Shown here one piece after another: positions 54,515 to 64,000 of a stretch of DNA of 64,000 bases. The DNA comes from G963422445 sp963422445. Its GTDB lineage: Bacteria > Pseudomonadota > Alphaproteobacteria > Thalassobaculales > Thalassobaculaceae. Location: assembly GCA_963422445.2 (NCBI GenBank), contig OY729512.2:3472001-3536000 (forward strand). Direction: 5' to 3'. Made by a program: the position numbers and the translations under genes. Numbering within the stretch: the stretch's first letter is position 1; each line of letters begins with the position of its first letter. The notes under the pieces are model-generated. The model did no database searches, was not told the origin of the DNA, and saw only the letters and a program-made list of their open reading frames with translations.

Positions 54515-56104
54515 ATGGCGAGCATCGATTCAGAAATAGCCCGAAGGCGGACATTCGCGATCATCTCGCATCCCGATGCCGGCAAGACCACCTTGACCGA
54601 AAAACTCCTGCTGTTCGGCGGCGCCATCCAGATGGCCGGCGCTGTCAAGGCGCGGGGCCGGCAACGCCGGGTACATTCCGACTGGCTCAAGGTCGAGCGT
54701 GAGCGCGGGATTTCTGTTGCCTCGTCGGTGATGAGTTACGAATACGCCGGCAATGCCTTCAATCTGCTCGACACGCCGGGCCATGAAGATTTTTCCGAAG
54801 ATACCTATCGCACACTGACGGCAGTGGACGCGGCGGTCATGGTGATCGATGCCGCGCGTGGCATCGAAGCGCAGACCCGTAAACTGTTCGAGGTTTGCCG
54901 CCTCCGCGACATGCCGATTGTCACCTTCGTTAACAAGCTCGACCGCGAGGCGCGTGACCCGTTCGAACTCCTCGACGAAATCGAGCAAATTCTGCAGATC
55001 GAAGTCACGCCGGCGAGCTGGCCTGTCGGAATGGGACAATCGTTTCGCGGCTGTTACGATATTCTCGGTGACCGTCTGATGCTGGTTGCCAAAGGCAGCC
55101 ATGACGACCCCGATCCCGGCCTGATCTGCGATGGCGTTGACGACCCGAAAATCGATATCCATCTTCCGCGGCAGGTGGTCGCCGAATTGCGTGAGCAAAT
55201 CGAGATGGCGCGCGGTCTCTGTCCCGAATTCTCTCGCGCCGATTTCCTCGAAGGGAATCAGACACCGGTGTATTTCGGCAGCGCGATCAATAATTTCGGA
55301 GTGCGCGAACTGCTGCACGGCCTTTCCGACTTTGCTCCGCCGCCGCGGCCGCGAACCTGCGATAACCGCGCCGTTGCGCCGCAGGAAAACGACGTCACCG
55401 CCTTCGTTTTCAAGATCCAGGCCAATATGGATCCGAAACATCGCGACCGGGTCGCGTTCGCACGGGTTTGTTCCGGTCGTTTCCAACGCGGCATGCGACT
55501 GAAACATGTCCGTAGCGGTAAACTGCTCACCATGCACAATCCGTTGATGTTCGTCGCGCGTGAGCGCGAGCGTGCGGAAGAGGCATTTCCGGGCGACATC
55601 ATCGGCATTCCGAATCACGGGAATTTGCGGATCGGCGACGCTCTGACCGAAGGTGAACTCCTGCGTTTTACCGGCATTCCGAATTTTGCGCCGGAGATCC
55701 TGCAGCGCGTCAGGCCGGCCGATCCGATGCAAGCCAAGCATCTTGGACGCGCCGTCACGCAACTGGCCGAAGAGGGCGTCGCGCGGGTCTTTCGTAAGGT
55801 GATTGGCGGTGACTGGATTATCGGCGTGGTCGGATATCTGCAGTTCGACGTCATGGCCGACCGGATTCGGACCGAGTACAGCATTCCGGTCAACTTCGAG
55901 ACAACAGCCCTGCATACCGCGCGTTGGGTCGATGGCGACGATCCGGCCGAGGTCAAGAGTTTTGTCGAGAAAAACCCGGGCGATCTGGCCCGCGACCACG
56001 ACGACCTGCCTGTGTTCCTGGCCCGCAACACCTGGCACTTGCAGCATGCGACAGAGACCTGGCCCGGAATCCGTTTGTTGAAGCAGCGCGAACAGGCGGC
56101 GTAA
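54515..56104 (+). CDS. prfC: peptide chain release factor 3 (RF3)
   Basis: A 529-residue translational GTPase that recycles RF1 and RF2 after termination. G1 is SHPDAGKTT (residues 15-23), switch I contains ERERGISVASSVMSYEY, G3 is DTPGHEDFSEDTYRTL (about 88-103) and G4 is NKLDREARDPFELLDEIE (about 142-159). Domains II and III follow and the C-terminal VVGYLQFDVMADRI motif is present. ATG 54515 gives the normal MASIDSEIARRRTFAIISHPDAGKT-like start. It stands alone with its own promoter. Confidence 0.96.
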   Translation: MASIDSEIARRRTFAIISHPDAGKTTLTEKLLLFGGAIQMAGAVKARGRQRRVHSDWLKVERERGISVASSVMSYEYAGNAFNLLDTPGHEDFSEDTYRTLTAVDAAVMVIDAARGIEAQTRKLFEVCRLRDMPIVTFVNKLDREARDPFELLDEIEQILQIEVTPASWPVGMGQSFRGCYDILGDRLMLVAKGSHDDPDPGLICDGVDDPKIDIHLPRQVVAELREQIEMARGLCPEFSRADFLEGNQTPVYFGSAINNFGVRELLHGLSDFAPPPRPRTCDNRAVAPQENDVTAFVFKIQANMDPKHRDRVAFARVCSGRFQRGMRLKHVRSGKLLTMHNPLMFVARERERAEEAFPGDIIGIPNHGNLRIGDALTEGELLRFTGIPNFAPEILQRVRPADPMQAKHLGRAVTQLAEEGVARVFRKVIGGDWIIGVVGYLQFDVMADRIRTEYSIPVNFETTALHTARWVDGDDPAEVKSFVEKNPGDLARDHDDLPVFLARNTWHLQHATETWPGIRLLKQREQAA

Positions 56105-56159
56105 ACTGACAGCGGCAAGTCTGACTTGCGGCACTCTGGTTTGATGACAGGAACTCGCC

Positions 56160-57464
56160 GTGAATGACCGCTCGAGCCGGACCGGGACGCTATTACCGGA
56201 AAAATGCGATGTCGTGATCATTGGCGCTGGCATCATTGGGATTGCGGCGGCGTATTATCTGGCCCGCAAGGGCGTTTCGGTAACGGTGTGCGAAAAGGGC
56301 AGGGTGGCTGGCGAGCAATCGTCCCGCAACTGGGGTTTCGTGCGCCAGCAGGGCCGGGATCCGGCAGAAATCCCGACAATCATGGAGAGCCTGAGGATCT
56401 GGCGCGGTCTTGCCGATGAAATCGGAGAAGACGTCGGCTTCCGGCAAGCCGGGGTCTTCTACCTTGCCAGTACCGAAGAGCAGGTGGCGGCCTACGAAGA
56501 TTGGCTCGAACATGCCCGGCAGTACCAGATCGATACCCGGCTGGTGCCGGGATCCGAAATCTCGCGGCATCTGCCAGATGCCAAGGGACGTTGGATTGCC
56601 GCCTTGAACACGCCGAGCGACGGCCGGGCGGAACCGTCATTGGCAACACCGGCGTTGTCTCGAGCGGCCGTCCGGCATGGCGCCAATATCGTGACGGGTT
56701 GCGCGATTCGCGGTCTCGAGATCGAGGCCGGACGGGTCACTGGCGTTGTGACCGAACAGGGCCGGATCCGAACGCAAAGCGTGCTCTGTGCGGGCGGCGC
56801 CTGGTCGTCGCTGTTCTGTGCCCGCCACGGCATTACATTGCCGCAATTGAAAATCCGGTCTTCGGTGTTTCGGACCGGTCCGGCGCCGAAGATCACCGAC
56901 TATGCGGTATGGAGTCACGACGTCGCATTCCGTCGTCGTGCCGACGGCGGTTACACCGTTGCTCATGGCGCTGCAAGTGAAGTGCCGTTCACGCCGGATC
57001 TTCTTCGCTGGTTTCCCCGATTCATGCCGGCCTATCGGCAGGAACGCGCCCGCTTGCGCTTGCGGTTGGATGGGCGGTTCTATACCGAACTGATGACACC
57101 GCGGCGTTGGAGCCTTGACGCGACAAGCCCGTTCGAGACCACAAGAGTCAACGATCCGGCGCCGAATCGCGCGATCATCGCCGAGGCTCACCGGAATCTT
57201 GGTCGCCTGTTTCCGCAATTACGCGATGTGCCGATAGCCGAGAGTTGGGCTGGCTTGATTGATGTCATGCCAGACGCGGTTCCCGTCATTGCGCCGGTTG
57301 CGACCTTGCCAGGATTCTATCTTTCAACGGGATTCAGCGGACACGGTTTCGGGATTGGACCGGCGGCCGGAAAGCTGTCGGCAGAGATGATCACTGGCGC
57401 GGCCGGACAAACCGATCTTGCGCCGTTTCGCCTTGAGCGATTTTTCGGGCGGTTACCGCAATAA
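56160..57464 (+). CDS. FAD-dependent oxidoreductase, DadA/glycine oxidase-like
   Basis: A 434-residue flavoprotein using GTG as start. The dinucleotide-binding motif is CDVVIIGAGIIGIAAAYYLARKG (about 15-37), with the closing GEQSSRNWGFVRQQGRDP (about 47-64) typical of DAO-family amine or amino-acid dehydrogenases. LCAGGAWSSLF near 210 and FYLSTGFSGHGFGIGPAAGKLSAEMI near 380 complete the FAD site. It could oxidise a D-amino acid, sarcosine or opine. It follows prfC by 55 bases, an unlikely functional pair. Confidence 0.87.
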   Translation: MNDRSSRTGTLLPEKCDVVIIGAGIIGIAAAYYLARKGVSVTVCEKGRVAGEQSSRNWGFVRQQGRDPAEIPTIMESLRIWRGLADEIGEDVGFRQAGVFYLASTEEQVAAYEDWLEHARQYQIDTRLVPGSEISRHLPDAKGRWIAALNTPSDGRAEPSLATPALSRAAVRHGANIVTGCAIRGLEIEAGRVTGVVTEQGRIRTQSVLCAGGAWSSLFCARHGITLPQLKIRSSVFRTGPAPKITDYAVWSHDVAFRRRADGGYTVAHGAASEVPFTPDLLRWFPRFMPAYRQERARLRLRLDGRFYTELMTPRRWSLDATSPFETTRVNDPAPNRAIIAEAHRNLGRLFPQLRDVPIAESWAGLIDVMPDAVPVIAPVATLPGFYLSTGFSGHGFGIGPAAGKLSAEMITGAAGQTDLAPFRLERFFGRLPQ

Positions 57465-57683
57465 TGGCCGATAAGGTTCATCTCGAATTTTCAACACTCC
57501 ATGGTAAGTCTAGAAAAATATTGTGATATCAAATGGATTCGGAAGATGGGGAACGCAACGATTTGAATTTATTATGGCGTGGTAATTTGTTTTTCTGATT
57601 TCTTAAGAGCTTCTTGCAAAATTGCCGGCCCGACCGGTTTTTTGCCTTGTCGAGGCTGATTTTGTTGTCGAGGGCCTGGGTCC

Positions 57684-57743
57684 CGGGGCCACCCCGTGGC
57701 ATGTCGTGTTTCCACAATAACAAGATACCACGGGGTGGCCCCG
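57684..57743 (+). promoter_or_regulatory. 16-base inverted repeat directly upstream of an IS transposase start
   Basis: CGGGGCCACCCCGTGG (57684-57699) and its exact complement (57728-57743) flank a 28-base loop. The second arm ends at the base before the ATG (57744), so any ribosome-binding site lies in the structure. It may also be one end of the IS. Confidence 0.6.
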
Positions 57744-58883
57744 ATGACCCTTGGCTCGCCCCTATCCGATCTCTGGCACCGATTTCAAGGGGACCTTTTC
57801 CCTGCGTTGGCCGAGGTGGTCGGTCCTCTCCTCGAGACGCACAAGCGCTTCGTGACAGCTCTCGATCTCGTCAAGGTGGAGGGCTTCGTCGATGAGGTGT
57901 GGACCCGGTCCGGGTCGGCCCCGGGAGGATCGCCGGGCGCTGGCCCGTGGCGTCATCGCCAAGGCGGTGTGGGGTCTGCCGACGACCCGCCACCTGATCG
58001 ACAGGCTCAAGGTGGACCCGACGTTGCGCCGGCTGTGCGGCTGGTCGCGTGTCTCGGAGATCCCGAGTGAAGCGACGTTTTCGCGGGCGTTCGCCGAATT
58101 TTCGCAGTCCCGTCTTCCGGAGAGGATGCACGCGGCTCTGGTTGCAGAGACACTGGGCGACGCGCTCATCGGCCACGTGTCGAGGGACTCGACGGCCATC
58201 GAGGCCCGGGAGACGCCGGCCCCGAAGCCGAAGGCCAGGACGCCGAACCGCAAGCGCGGCCGGCCCCGCAAGGGCGAGGAGAGGACGAAGGAGCCTGGGC
58301 GTCTCGAACGGCAAGCGAACGGGATGGATCTCGATGAGAGGCTCGACGCGCTGCCGAAGGTCTGCGATCACGGGGCAAAGAAGACTGCCAAGGGGGTCCT
58401 GGAGGCCTGCGCGGTTACAAGCTGCCTATCGACACAGCAGACTGCGGGGTGCCGCTGAGGACCGTCCTCACCTCGGCATCCGTCCATGACAGCCAGGTCG
58501 CGATCCCGCTGGCGATGATGACCGCCGGGCGTGTGACCAATCTCTACGATCTCATGGACGCGGCCTATGATGCCAGGGAGATCTACCAGATGAGCGAACG
58601 GCTTGGCCATGGTCCGATCATCGATGTCAATCCGCGCCGGGACAAGGACCTCAAGGAGGAGCGAGACCGAGAGGCCCGGGCCCGGCGTGCAATAGGCCAT
58701 GTCGATCCCGGGAACGTGCGGTTCCGGATCCGGTCCGGTGTCGAGAGGACCAACGCTCGCCTCAAGGATGAGTTTGGCGGGCGCCATGTCCGCGTCCGTG
58801 GACATTCCAGGGTCGCCTGCCATCTCATGTTCGGCATCCTGGCCCTGGCGGCTGACCAGTTGATACGTCTCGCCGCCCCATAG
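57744..58883 (+). pseudogene. IS5/IS1182-like (DUF772-DDE) transposase, frameshifted twice
   Basis: Frame 1 begins MTLGSPLSDLWHRFQGDLF and VTALDLVKVEGFVDEV to about 57900. Frame 2 continues GRPREDRRALARGVIAKAVWGLPTTRHLIDRLKVD, SEIPSEATFSRAFAEF, HVSRDSTAIEARE and KRGRPRKGEE to about 58405. Frame 3 carries VLTSASVHDSQVAIPLAMM, LYDLMDAAYDAREI, NPRRDKDLKEE and RSGVERTNARLKDEFGGRHVRVRG to 58883. DDE residues are in DSTAIE, DAAYD and VERTNARLKDE. The protein would be about 380 residues. A hairpin masks the start. No downstream terminal repeat was seen. Confidence 0.78.
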
Positions 58884-59089
58884 CGCGGCTCCGACAACGC
58901 ATGCCGACCCTTCGCGGCCCTCTCGAAGAGAAGGGCCCGGAGAGGCGTGTCCCGATGTCCACAAAGGTCCCTGTTCGGTCTCATCATCTCTGATGAGACA
59001 CCGCGAATCCATGAATTCCGACCTCCAGGTGCAGAGGTGACCGGAAGCAACCGACCGATCCGGCCTCACCGGACCCTGGGGCAGGAATT

Positions 59090-59194
59090 TTGCAAGAGGT
59101 TCTACAGCATGTTGATCGAAAACCGTCCAAATGGACCGGTAGGAGTCAACTTCTCGCGGCAAACTCTCGCAACCGGAGCTACGTGCATAAGCGG
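59090..59194 (+). mobile_element. 3' end fragment of an IS1595-family element
   Basis: The plus strand encodes CKRFYSMLIENRPNG, similar to the IS1595 transposase C-terminus YSMLIEPEPSA at 29628. It is followed by GCAAACTCTCGCAACCGGAGC and TACGTGCATAAGCGGT, matching the right end of the 29.6-kb element (GCAAACTCTCGCGACCGGAACC and TGTGCATAAGCGGT). Only the end survives. Confidence 0.65.
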
Positions 59195-60557
59195 TATAGC
59201 GCATTATCATTACGCGCCGTCATGCTGTTCAGGATTTCAAACCAGGCGACATTGAAGCGGCCGGGCTTCAGCAGGGCCCGGATGCTCAGGATCCCTTGAC
59301 CGCCATCAACTGTCCACCGCATCCCCGACCGTTTCATCCGCTGCGTGACCGGAACCTTGTTGGCGGCTTCAACGGTTCCAGACTCCACGATCAGGGTCCG
59401 GGACCGCAACTCATGATAGCCCATGCGGTGATGGTTGCGCTTGAAGAAGGTCAGTTCCCATTCGAGATCGGCATGGCCAGACGAGGCGGTTTTCAGAACA
59501 GCCCCGATCGACGCGATGACCCGGCCGATATCGTCCGGATCATCGAGCAGGAGGTCGCGATGCGTTTCGGACCAGTCCGTGTCCGCGGCATGGTCCGCGA
59601 CCGTCTTGAGATGCTGGCAGGCGTGCCAGTAATCGACCCCCTGGACGTCCGGCTCAAGGCTCTCCAGGACGGTCCGGTTGTCCCGTGCGGCACGGCGATC
59701 AGACTGTCCGGACGCAGGGTGCGGATATGCGCCACTTCGGCCACGAGCTGCGCTTTCGGATCACCCTTGCCGGCCTGCGGCATGCGACCGAAATACAGCA
59801 TCTTCAATTGATGACCGGCGCTGTCGTAAAACCTGACCGTGCCACAGGATGCCTCCCGCCAGGCCGCGTCCGGATGCGACCGGGCCCGCGGCTGAAGCGG
59901 CACCATGATGCCGTCCAGCGACACCGTCACGCTCCGCGTCGTCGCCGGAATGCCCTCCCCGACCCGGAGACCGGACAGAACCGGTTCGCGGATCGATTCC
60001 CAAGTCTCATGGATCCTCACCATCAGACGCTGAAGCATGCTGACAGACGGTCTCATGCCGCCAGCTCTCTCAAGACTATCGACACAGTCGCGCGGCGTGC
60101 ATTCCCCCATCATGAAAGATCCGATCTCCGCCGCCGGACCGGTCGGATAATCCGCGACAAGACCCAGGCTCTCATCAACCGGATCAAGCGATGTCGACAC
60201 GCCTGAACAGCGATAGCGCGGCCGCAGAGACACGACCGGACCCAGGGATGATATGATCGTGTGTCGGATCGGAGCAACACGTCGATAACCCTGACCGTCC
60301 CGTTCAAGGGTGTCAGGATCGGCAGGACGATCATCGATCGCCTTGGCCAGAACGTGGCAACCCACATCATTCAATGTTGTTTTGAGCTACGCTTCCAAAG
60401 TCGCGAAACTCCAGGGAATACCGCTGGCCTTCAACGGCTCTCGGCACAGGGTGGAAGCCCGGGTCAGACTCTCGGCGAAAACAAGTTCAACATCCGGCCT
60501 TGGCGTGTCATCGGACAACGGGCTGAACGTGGCGGACGGTAACAGTGATACTGGCAT
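59182..60557 (-). pseudogene. ISKra4-like transposase with nonsense codon and frameshift
   Basis: The ATG at 60557, preceded by CAGGAG, begins MPVSLLPSATFSPLSDDTPRPD. An in-frame TAG at 60387-60389 interrupts it before LKTTLNDVGCHVLAKAIDD. The same frame continues with RYRCSGVSTSLDPVDESLGL, CVDSLERAGGMRPSVSMLQRLM and SVTVSLDGIMVPLQ to about 59680. It then shifts to the C-terminus VESGTVEAANKVPVTQRMK and RSGMRWTVDGGQGILSIRALL. These are ISKra4 hallmarks. Its last codons overlap the IS1595 end fragment. Confidence 0.75.
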
Positions 60558-60831
60558 CGGGATACTCCTGATCCAGTGTGTCGATGCCAGATCATACCAC
60601 AATTTGTGGCTTGGAGTATCCCCTGATCTCATATCAACGCCGTAGACGGTGCCGGCACCTCGACAGAGCACCGGATCTTGCAGCAAATCACCGCATCACG
60701 ACACCATCTGGAAACCCTTGACTCATTAATGAGAAATTCTTTACTTCGCCATGCTAGCGAATTGACCGTTACAGATATATCCGTTATTGTGTTCTTCTGA
60801 TTTGTCGATCCCGGAGGTCTGCAAGATGCCC
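60558..60831. other. intergenic stretch between IS remnants
   Basis: About 270 bases, AT-rich in its right half, with no gene. Confidence 0.45.
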
Positions 60832-61908
60832 TTGGTGTTTCATTCACGCTCACTTCAGGCGACCGGCGTCGCCTTGAAACGGTTGTCTCTGACCCGAAGA
60901 GCCCGCAGAAGCACGTCTGGCGGGCGCGCATCGGTCTTCTGAGCGACGACGGGCTCGGCAGGATGGCCATCATGAGAGAGACCGGCAAGGCGAAGAACAG
61001 TGTCTGGCGCTGGCAGGACCGCTTCTATGGAAGACGGTGTGGACGGACTTCTGCGGGACAAGAGGCGTCCGCCGGGCAAGACGCCTCCGGCTCCTGGGCC
61101 AGAGGCGAAGATCGTCGGGTTGATCCACACCTCGCCGCCTCACGCGGCGACCCACTGGACGCTGCGGGCGATGGCGAAGGCTGTGGGGGTTGCCGCTTCG
61201 ACGGTCTGGGCGGTCTGGCAGGCGCATGGCCTGATGCCGCACCGCTGGCGGCCGTTCACGCTTTCGAACGATCCCGCCTGCCTCGAGACGCTGACCGACA
61301 TCGTCGGCCTCTCCGTTGCGCCGCCGGCTCACGCGGTCGTGCTGTCGATCGATGACACGTCGCAAATTCAGGCACTTGACCGTACACAGCCCGGTCTGCC
61401 GCTGAAGAAAGGCCGCAGCGCTACCATGACACATGATTCCAGGCGCAACGGCACGACGACGCTGTTTGCCGCCCTGAACGTGCTCGACGGCACGGTCATC
61501 GGCCAGCACGCCAGTCGGCATCGCCACCAGGCGTTCCTAAGATTCCTCAACCGCATTGCGCGCACGATACCCGCCGGCGTCCCGGTCCAAGCCATCCTCG
61601 ACAACGACGCCACTCACAAGCACAAGGACGTCCAGGTCTGGCTCGCACGCCATCCGCGCTGGAACTTCCATTTCACCCCCACCTCGAGCGCGTGGCTGAA
61701 CGCGGTCGAAGGCGTCTTCGCCAAGCTGACACGACGCCGTCTCAAGTACGGCGTCTGCTGCTCCGGACGCGACCTCCAGGACGCCATCCGCCGCGTCATC
61801 GACGAACACAACACCACCGAAGCCAGGCCCTTCGTCTGGACCGCCGATCCCGATACCAGCTTCACCGCAAGAAAAAGAGGGGTCCAAATGTTGGGATTAA
61901 TCTACTAG
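60832..61908 (+). pseudogene. second IS630-family transposase, frameshifted by one base
   Basis: The N-terminal frame has LTSGDRRRLETVVSDPKSPQKHVWRARI and MRETGKAKNSVWRWQDRF to about 61026. An extra T (CTTCTATGG) then shifts it. The second frame continues MEDGVDGLLRDKRRPPGKTP, THWTLRAMAKAVGVAASTVW, LSIDDTSQIQALDRTQPG, ILDNDATHKHKDVQVW and FTPTSSAWLNAVEGVFAKLTRRR to 61908. The catalytic residues are all there. It is related to but distinct from the IS630 gene at 48477. Confidence 0.82.
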
Positions 61909-62684
61909 AACCACACCTTCCGTGAGGCGCTTGACGAACACCAACATAGTGTCATTTCACGATTATGTCGCTCGGTACGCCGGTTATCGTGCCGCTGGGC
62001 AAGCGACATGTCAGGGCAATCTCGTCCATCAGGCTGGTCAGGATGTACGCCGCTGGTCGCACGTGTATTTGCCTGCATCAAAGAACACGCCGACGCCGCG
62101 CTCGGCTTCTAAGCGTTGAATGCTCTGTCGATCCGATCGACAGCCGTGGAGCATCCAAAGAGTAGGATTTGATGCAGTCTATCTGAGCGTGGAATAACGG
62201 GGAGAATGCAGCCGACGGGCAGCCTTGCGAAGATCCAAAACCGAGGTCCTTTCGTTTGGTCAATCGTGAAAATCCTGCGCGGCGAATTCAAGTAATCCGA
62301 ATGCGTCGAAATCATCTTGCTGTTCATCGTGATCCGGTGGCCCGAGCAGTGAGCGGTGTGGGCGGTGAATGCGGCAGCTCGCGATGGGGTCTCCGTTTAG
62401 GCTTGCCATGGAATCGGAGAGCGGCCACGACCCATGGCTCTGTGGATGAACACCGGAGAACCGGTCGAATGATGCCTTAATGTCACGGAACCGTTTGTCG
62501 AACATTTGCTGACACCCTTTGGTGTTCGAAATTCGGAAAATCGCCTGATGATTGATCGCCAAAGCGCATTACTCACGGTCAGGATTGTCTTTTTCGGTCT
62601 TGACGTCTGGCACGATGGAATTGTCGAATAGGTCTTGATACGCGGCGGCCACGCCCTCCCATCGGTGAATCCTGGAGATTACAC
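61909..62684. other. intergenic region upstream of the ABC binding protein
   Basis: About 775 bases without a supported gene. Short frames on both strands have no domain. The promoter of the following transporter gene must lie here, but no clear hexamer pair stands out. Confidence 0.5.
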
Positions 62685-63941
62685 ATGAACAATCAGTCCG
62701 ATCTCACACGACGCAGATTTATGCAGACCACGGCGCTTGGTGTCGGTGCAGCGGCGGTATCGTCAATCATTCCGGCAGTTTCGGCCGAAGCTGCCGACGA
62801 AATTCTGGTTGGCGGCCTGCATGACCTGTCGGGATTTATCGACTTTGCCGGTATCCCGATGAACCAGATCATGTTGATGGCGATCGAGGAGATCAATGCC
62901 CAGGGCGGCCTGCTCGGCAAACAGGTCAAGGGCATTGTCTATGACCCGCAATCCAACATGTCCTTGTATTCGCAATACGCGACGCAGCTTGCCCTCAAGG
63001 ACAGGGTCGCGGTTGCGATGGGCGGCATTACCAGCGCTAGCCGGGAAACCATCCGGCCAATCTTTCATCGCTTCAAGACACTGTATTTCTACAACACGCT
63101 CTATGAAGGAGGCGTGTGTGATCGGAACGAAATTACCCTCGGCACCACCCCGGCGCAGACAGTCGAACAACTGGTGCCGCATACAATGAACCTCTGGGGC
63201 AAGAAGGTTTACACAATCGCGGCCGACTACAATTACGGTCAGATCACCGCCGCCTGGGTGAAACGCTACGTCGAACAGAACGGCGGAACCGTCGTTGCAA
63301 CCGATTTCTTCCCGCTCGACGTCACGAATTTCGGCCCGACGATCTCGAAAATCCAGGGCGCACGGCCGGACATGGTCATGAGCGTTCTGGTCGGCACCGG
63401 CCATCTCGGCTTTTACAACCAATGGGCGGCCGGCGGCATGAAAAACGAGATCCCGATTGCATCGACAACATTCGGTGCCGCCGGGTCCGAGGTCGAAATC
63501 ATCAAGCCCGAGGTGGCCAACGGCATCATCACCTGTTACGGCTACTATCCGCTGGTCGACAACCCGATCAACAGGGACTGGGTCGCGGCAGTGGAGAAAC
63601 GCTACCCGGACGACACACCGTTCCTTACCGAACTGTCGGCTTTCACATGGGAAGGCATGATGATCTGGGCCGATGCGGTGCGCACCGTCGGAACCCTCGA
63701 CCGGATGAAGGTCATCGAAGTCATGGAATCCGGCAAGGTTTACGATTTCCCGTCCGGCAAGGTCTCGATCGATCCCAAGACCCATCATGCTATTCGTGAT
63801 GTCTATATCGCTGACCTCAAGGACAAGAACTTTATAATCAAGGAGAAATTCTCCCAGGTGCAACCCGTTGACACGCAACTCGTCTGCGATCTCGAGAAGA
63901 CTCCCAATGCGAACAAGCATTACGAAATCTCGCTCGAATAG
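62685..63941 (+). CDS. ABC transporter substrate-binding protein, urea/short-chain amide type, Tat-exported
   Basis: A 418-residue periplasmic binding protein of the branched-chain amino acid (type I) fold. The N-terminus DLTRRRFMQTTALGVGAAAVSS has a twin-arginine motif. ILVGGLHDLSGFIDFAGIPM (about 41-60), AIEEINAQGGLLGKQVKGIVYDPQSNMSLYSQYATQL (about 67-103) and LYFYNTLYEGGVCDRNEITLGTTPAQTVEQLVPHTM (about 126-161) match UrtA and amide-binding FmdD/AmiC-like members. GGAG lies ten bases before the ATG. It would normally head an operon with two permease and two ATPase genes, which would lie beyond the window. Confidence 0.92.
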   Translation: MNNQSDLTRRRFMQTTALGVGAAAVSSIIPAVSAEAADEILVGGLHDLSGFIDFAGIPMNQIMLMAIEEINAQGGLLGKQVKGIVYDPQSNMSLYSQYATQLALKDRVAVAMGGITSASRETIRPIFHRFKTLYFYNTLYEGGVCDRNEITLGTTPAQTVEQLVPHTMNLWGKKVYTIAADYNYGQITAAWVKRYVEQNGGTVVATDFFPLDVTNFGPTISKIQGARPDMVMSVLVGTGHLGFYNQWAAGGMKNEIPIASTTFGAAGSEVEIIKPEVANGIITCYGYYPLVDNPINRDWVAAVEKRYPDDTPFLTELSAFTWEGMMIWADAVRTVGTLDRMKVIEVMESGKVYDFPSGKVSIDPKTHHAIRDVYIADLKDKNFIIKEKFSQVQPVDTQLVCDLEKTPNANKHYEISLE

Positions 63942-63987
63942 GGAAATTCCGGATCCCGGTTTCTGGCGAGCGCGACTGGACAGGGCA

Positions 63988-64000
63988 TGGACTACACGCT
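63988..64000 (+). CDS. possible start of the next gene (ABC permease?)
   Basis: ATGGACTACACGCT at the window edge follows an AGGG-like site and lies 47 bases after the binding-protein stop. Only four codons are visible, so identity is a guess from operon logic. Confidence 0.25.

Noticed and set aside
1..64000. CRISPR arrays or rRNA operons
   Set aside because: No regularly spaced short direct repeats and no rRNA-like sequence were noticed. The only stable RNAs recognised are two tRNA-Glu genes.

Overview
The window looks like an alphaproteobacterial chromosome, probably Rhodospirillales-like. It is GC-rich, most transport and catabolic genes are small operons, and hom-glpX-recJ and hisZ-purA are found in orders familiar from that class. 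The name of the organism cannot be read from the sequence.

Layout. 1-3.7 kb: 3' part of hom, then glpX and recJ. 4.1-5.3 kb: an apparently intact IS5-group element (copy A). 5.4-16.6 kb: two tRNA-Glu genes (UUC, CUC) and a carbon-uptake/catabolism block: NAD-dependent epimerase, two luciferase-like monooxygenases, a prephenate-dehydratase-like protein, a tripartite tricarboxylate transporter (tctA, tctB, tctC), an acyl-CoA ligase and an orphan DctP. 16.8-20.5 kb: a TRAP-TAXI permease and its binding protein. 20.7-23.1 kb: the tail of a decayed type I restriction methylase cut by IS copy B, with a second IS (IS D) inserted in B's right target repeat. 23.4-29.2 kb: acyl-CoA ligase, FrnE-like DsbA protein, an IS427-like element, purA and hisZ. 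29.6-40.3 kb: a nest of mobile elements. 40.4-48.2 kb: cyclase-family hydrolase, modABC, a four-domain rhodanese protein and an ABC-F ATPase. 48.5-52 kb: IS630, IS427-like and IS1380 remnants. 52-57.5 kb: DmpA-type peptidase, an ISAs1 relic, prfC and an FAD oxidoreductase. 57.7-61.9 kb: decayed IS5/IS1182-like, IS1595, ISKra4 and IS630 sequences. 62.7 kb to the end: a Tat-exported amide/urea-type ABC binding protein and perhaps the start of its permease.

The most striking structure is the nest at 31-40 kb. An ISAs1 transposase and an upstream DUF4338 (DruA-like) gene form an outer unit. The DUF4338 gene is split by an element of about 7.5 kb that carries a DUF5372-like protein, a small ORF and a large serine recombinase. 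Inside that element, IS copy C interrupts the DUF5372-like gene, a 111-bp MITE with IS1595-type ends sits at its 3' end, and a recombinase-in-trio (RIT) element with about 90-bp inverted repeats interrupts the serine recombinase. Conceptually removing each insert restores the reading frame at its junction, so the order of insertions can be read directly.

Housekeeping genes are intact almost throughout, whereas nearly every transposase or recombinase carries single-base indels, nonsense codons or internal deletions. The exceptions are IS copy A, the IS1595 element, RIT recombinase C, and IS D if it uses frameshifting. This points to past IS expansion followed by decay rather than poor sequence quality.
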